From Spirochaetales bacterium (GTDB lineage Bacteria > Spirochaetota > Spirochaetia > DSM-2461), in NCBI GenBank assembly GCA_022360655.1, contig JAKSCK010000255.1, positions 166,309-230,308 on the forward strand: 64,000 nt of DNA, read 5' to 3'. The translations under genes were made by a program, and so were the position numbers. This document shows, piece by piece, positions 61,294 to 64,000 of the stretch (position 1 is its first letter; every line of letters starts with the position of its first letter). The notes below the pieces were generated by a model. It saw only the letters and a list, made by a program, of their open reading frames with translations. It did not search any database and had not been told where the DNA came from.

Positions 61294-62844
61294 ATGAGTC
61301 ACACACCCATTCTCGCAATTGCCTCCGGTAAAGGAGGTGTAGGAAAAACCTTGACTGCGGTCAACATTGCCCTCATGTCTGCACGTGAAGGCCAACGTGT
61401 GGCCATCATTGATGCCGATCCCCTTTCCAATGTCATGGCCCTTCTTGACCATCCTCTTCCTCAGCGTCCTCTTCCAGAAAAAATCAATGACCCGGAAGAG
61501 CAAGCCTTTCGAATCGCACCCAATTTTGAAGTCATTTTTCCCCAGGCCAAACAATCAGAAACCCAAGCCTCTCATCTCATTCATGAATTATTGCAACATC
61601 ATCAAGACTGGCTGAAGGAACGCTATGGACTCATCATTATTGATTTACCAGCGGGAGCAGGAAGCCAAGAATCCTTCTCTTATTTGAGTCATGTGAACCA
61701 ACTCCTGGTGGTCACCAACCCCGAACCCACCTCTCATGTTGCTGCTGGAGCACTGATTCACAACATTCTTCCTCTTTGGTCAAAGAAGCCCATACTTCTA
61801 TGGCACAACAAGTATGAGGCCCGTCCAGATGAGGAATTCGATCCTGATGACCTCGAAGGTAACTATCTGCGTAACATGCCGGAAGAGGAGCATTTTTCAT
61901 TTCCAGAGATGAAGGTTGTTGCCTACGTGCCACCAGATGCGTCCCTCGATTTAGTTCAAAGCGCTCCTCCTCTCCTCCTGAACTTGTACAGAAGTCTATT
62001 GGATTCCATTGAGGCCATCACCGCCGCAGCTCTTCCGAGTCTTCCCCCATCTTCCCCCTCTTCTCCCCTCATCCGTTACTTTCTCTCTCTTGCAGAAAAC
62101 CATGCCAATCCCAAAGAAGCTCTTGAACGTCTTGATGGTTTTCTTCAATCCGAAACAGGTTCACCACTCCCGGACAATGTCAAAGACGAACTGGCTCTAT
62201 GGATGAGCCAGACCGTGTCCAACACCCTGAATCAGCGGCTTCGAGAAACACGCACAACCCTTCAGGCCCGAATCTCTGAACTCGAAGGAGAAGATCGCCT
62301 CTTTTCCTCTCCTTTTGCGACAAATCATACAGCCGCAACCGATCGTTGCATCATTGCATTGCTCAAAGAGCTCTGCCGTCCCAGCACTCCCTCTCACCTC
62401 CATAGACCTGGGGGCCTTCTTCTCTTTCGATTTGCCATGGTCAAACTCTTTGCCCATGAAAGTGCTCAGAAGGTGGTGCACTCCTTTGTTCCCAAAAGAG
62501 TGGAAAATGGAGAAACGGTTCGAGATAGACGAATCCAAATACTCCGCCTCACTGGAGGGGATCCAAACCATCAAAAACGATTCTTTGCCCTTGTAAAAAA
62601 GACGTATCCCGTGATGAGCCGTCAAATGCATCATCTTGTGGAAACCTTTCATTTTCAGCCCCTATTGCTCCGTACAGCCCAAGGAAACGTGGCCAGAGGA
62701 TCCTATGCAAAACTCTTCTCCGCATCTCTTTTTGAAATGATGAATGCTGGGCTTGGTGTCATCACAGGATTCCGATTTCGTCCTGCATCCCGGGCATTTG
62801 CAGAAGGGCATGAAACACTCAAAGAGTACCTAGAAAGAGCATGA
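61294..62844 (+). CDS. MinD/ParA-like P-loop ATPase with long unknown C-terminal region
   Basis: 516 aa. The first ~250 residues are a deviant-Walker-A ATPase of the MinD/FlhG/Soj group: ASGKGGVGKTLTAVNIALMSA, AIIDADPLSNVMALL, LIIIDLPAGAGSQESF, VTNPEPTS. The remaining ~260 residues do not match a family I know: a Pro/Ser hinge, helical segments, CIIALLKELCRPS, and a basic C-terminal part (VHSFVPKR, SRQMHHLVETFHFQP, GFRFRPASRAFAEGHE). Such ATPases position complexes such as flagella, chemoreceptors or chromosomes at membranes. Start ATG 61294 with CAGGAG 7 nt upstream. Follows the two-component genes and precedes proA. Confidence 0.85.
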   Translation: MSHTPILAIASGKGGVGKTLTAVNIALMSAREGQRVAIIDADPLSNVMALLDHPLPQRPLPEKINDPEEQAFRIAPNFEVIFPQAKQSETQASHLIHELLQHHQDWLKERYGLIIIDLPAGAGSQESFSYLSHVNQLLVVTNPEPTSHVAAGALIHNILPLWSKKPILLWHNKYEARPDEEFDPDDLEGNYLRNMPEEEHFSFPEMKVVAYVPPDASLDLVQSAPPLLLNLYRSLLDSIEAITAAALPSLPPSSPSSPLIRYFLSLAENHANPKEALERLDGFLQSETGSPLPDNVKDELALWMSQTVSNTLNQRLRETRTTLQARISELEGEDRLFSSPFATNHTAATDRCIIALLKELCRPSTPSHLHRPGGLLLFRFAMVKLFAHESAQKVVHSFVPKRVENGETVRDRRIQILRLTGGDPNHQKRFFALVKKTYPVMSRQMHHLVETFHFQPLLLRTAQGNVARGSYAKLFSASLFEMMNAGLGVITGFRFRPASRAFAEGHETLKEYLERA

Positions 62845-62894
62845 GTCTTCCCCTCACCTTGTCCCAGAGAAGGTGCAATGGGTATCATGCTCCT

Positions 62895-64000
62895 ATGACC
62901 ATCCGAGACCGAGCCCAGAACGCCCGCCAAGCCGGACGCCGTCTTCCTGCTGTGAGTGCATCTCTTCGGAGCATGGCCCTACATGCTGTCAGTAAGGCCT
63001 TAAAACAGCATGCCTCAGACATCTTTACTGCCAATCTTACGGATATGGAACGCTCCAAACAGGAAGGGCTTGCAACACCTCTACTCAAACGTCTGAAGTT
63101 TGATGAAGACAAACTTACCAGGGTTTGTGAGGGCATTGAGGCCCTTGCGAAGATGCCGGATCCTGTGGCCAAAGTTCTTGAAAAACGAGAATTAGATGAA
63201 GGGCTCATCATCAACCGAGTTTCTGCTCCCATCGGTGTCATAGGTATGATCTTTGAATCCCGACCTGATGCACTGGTACAAATGGCCACGCTCTGCATGC
63301 GTTCAAGTAATGCTGTCATCTTAAAAGGGGGTTCTGAAGCTCTGGAAACCAATCGAATTCTGGCAAAAATCATAGCAACAGCTTCCACAGAAGCAGGGCT
63401 CCCAGAGGGTTGGATTCAGCTTGCAGAAACTCGACAAGATGTGGCCGAAATGCTCACCATGGATCAAGAGATTGATCTTTTGATTCCCCGCGGATCCAAT
63501 GAATTTGTGGCCCGGATCATGCGCGAATCCTCCATTCCTGTTCTTGGTCATGCAGATGGGATTTGCCATATTTTCTTAGACGAAGATGCTGATCTTGCCA
63601 TGGCCATTCCCATCATTCTGGATGCTAAACTTCAGTATCCAGCGGCCTGTAATGCCGTAGAGACCCTCCTTGTTCATGAAAGATCAGCACAACGCCTGCG
63701 TCCTTCCCTTGTTTCAGCACTTCAAGAGCAGAACTGTGTCGTGCGTGGTTGCGCAGCCAGTCAGAAAGTCACAACCATGGAGAGGGACACAGATGCCGAT
63801 TGGGATACCGAATACCTGGATGCAGAAATCTCCATCAAGATAGTGAGAGATTTGGATGAGGCAATGTCACACATCCACCGCCATGGTTCTGGACATACGG
63901 AAGCCATCATCACAAACAATCAGGAAACGGCCGATGCTTTGCTGAGCCAGATTGATGCTGCCGATGTTTTTCACAACTGTTCCACCCGGTTTGCTGATGG
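62895..64000 (+). CDS. proA: Gamma-glutamyl phosphate reductase (start; C-terminus beyond window)
   Basis: Second step of proline biosynthesis, reducing gamma-glutamyl phosphate to glutamate semialdehyde with NADPH. 368 complete codons visible of the usual ~415. NARQAGRRLPAVSASLRSMALHAV, NRVSAPIGVIGMIFESRPDALVQMA, LKGGSEALETNR, LIPRGSNEFVARIM, LGHADGICHIFLDEDAD, and the catalytic cysteine in LQYPAACNAVETLL are visible. Start ATG 62895 lacks a strong ribosome-binding site. Separated from the upstream ATPase by 50 nt. proB is not in the window. Confidence 0.95.
   Translation, partial: MTIRDRAQNARQAGRRLPAVSASLRSMALHAVSKALKQHASDIFTANLTDMERSKQEGLATPLLKRLKFDEDKLTRVCEGIEALAKMPDPVAKVLEKRELDEGLIINRVSAPIGVIGMIFESRPDALVQMATLCMRSSNAVILKGGSEALETNRILAKIIATASTEAGLPEGWIQLAETRQDVAEMLTMDQEIDLLIPRGSNEFVARIMRESSIPVLGHADGICHIFLDEDADLAMAIPIILDAKLQYPAACNAVETLLVHERSAQRLRPSLVSALQEQNCVVRGCAASQKVTTMERDTDADWDTEYLDAEISIKIVRDLDEAMSHIHRHGSGHTEAIITNNQETADALLSQIDAADVFHNCSTRFAD

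Noticed and set aside
1..64000. CRISPR arrays, IS elements, prophage, tRNA or rRNA genes
   Set aside because: No regularly spaced repeats, transposase or integrase reading frames, or cloverleaf-like sequences were seen on either strand.

Overview
The window is a stretch of bacterial chromosome with dense operons, short intergenic gaps, Shine-Dalgarno starts and moderate base composition. I see no tRNA, rRNA, CRISPR array, insertion sequence or phage gene. A two-membrane cell wall is suggested by peptidoglycan genes (murE, ddl), lipoproteins with lipobox signals, and an RND pump with a periplasmic adaptor. MurE carries EDPR where meso-diaminopimelate-adding enzymes have DNPR. Together these fit a Spirochaetota-like diderm that uses another diamine (ornithine or lysine) in its wall, but this placement is a low-to-moderate confidence inference without any search.

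Layout. 1-12.6 kb is mostly housekeeping: topA (cut by the window edge), murE, a YuiD/PAP2-like membrane protein, an unknown secreted protein, ddl, a lipoate ligase, a REC-DUF3369-HD-GYP c-di-GMP phosphodiesterase, radC and a C45-type lipoprotein. 12.7-26.6 kb, all on the minus strand, is the standout: a DeoR regulator followed by E2, E3, a fused E1 alpha-beta, a PHP-domain protein, a sorbitol-6-phosphate-dehydrogenase-like SDR, an L-sorbose-1-phosphate-reductase-like dehydrogenase, L-fucose isomerase and an FGGY kinase. 26.9-30.3 kb is a rhamnose module (AraC regulator, rhaA, class II aldolase). 30.4-38.9 kb holds a quinone-reductase-like flavoprotein, a cupin, surE, an AraC regulator divergent from a GH4 alpha-galactosidase, a helicase-nuclease and a Nudix hydrolase. 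39-43 kb has a GNAT, hpt, a monomeric isocitrate dehydrogenase and a YCII protein. 43.1-47.1 kb is a glycine betaine-type ABC importer with a divergent MarR regulator. 47.2-50.1 kb is pntAA-AB-B. 50.4-64 kb has an MFS transporter, two small unknown genes, a GAF-GGDEF protein, an RND efflux pair, a divergent two-component system, a MinD/ParA-like ATPase and the start of proA.

Main idea. The fucose-type operon contains an isomerase and a kinase but no aldolase. In its place it has two dehydrogenases whose relatives together move a ketose carbonyl from one end of a sugar phosphate to the other (L-sorbose-1-P to glucitol-6-P to fructose-6-P), plus a complete lipoyl/TPP dehydrogenase complex. Applied to a 6-deoxyketose-1-phosphate, the two redox steps would create a methyl ketone next to a hydroxyl. 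That is an acetoin-like group, which a TPP complex could cleave to acetyl-CoA and a tetrose 4-phosphate. This would be a non-aldolase route for deoxyhexoses lying beside an ordinary rhamnose isomerase/aldolase module. It is an inference from gene families and synteny.

Regulatory structure is unusually readable: a near-consensus promoter overlapped by a repeated MarR-type operator at 46.5 kb, a CRP/FNR-like palindrome at 59.3 kb, an inverted repeat between araC and rhaA, and about a dozen GC hairpins with a GATCGACCCC-like edge at gene ends.
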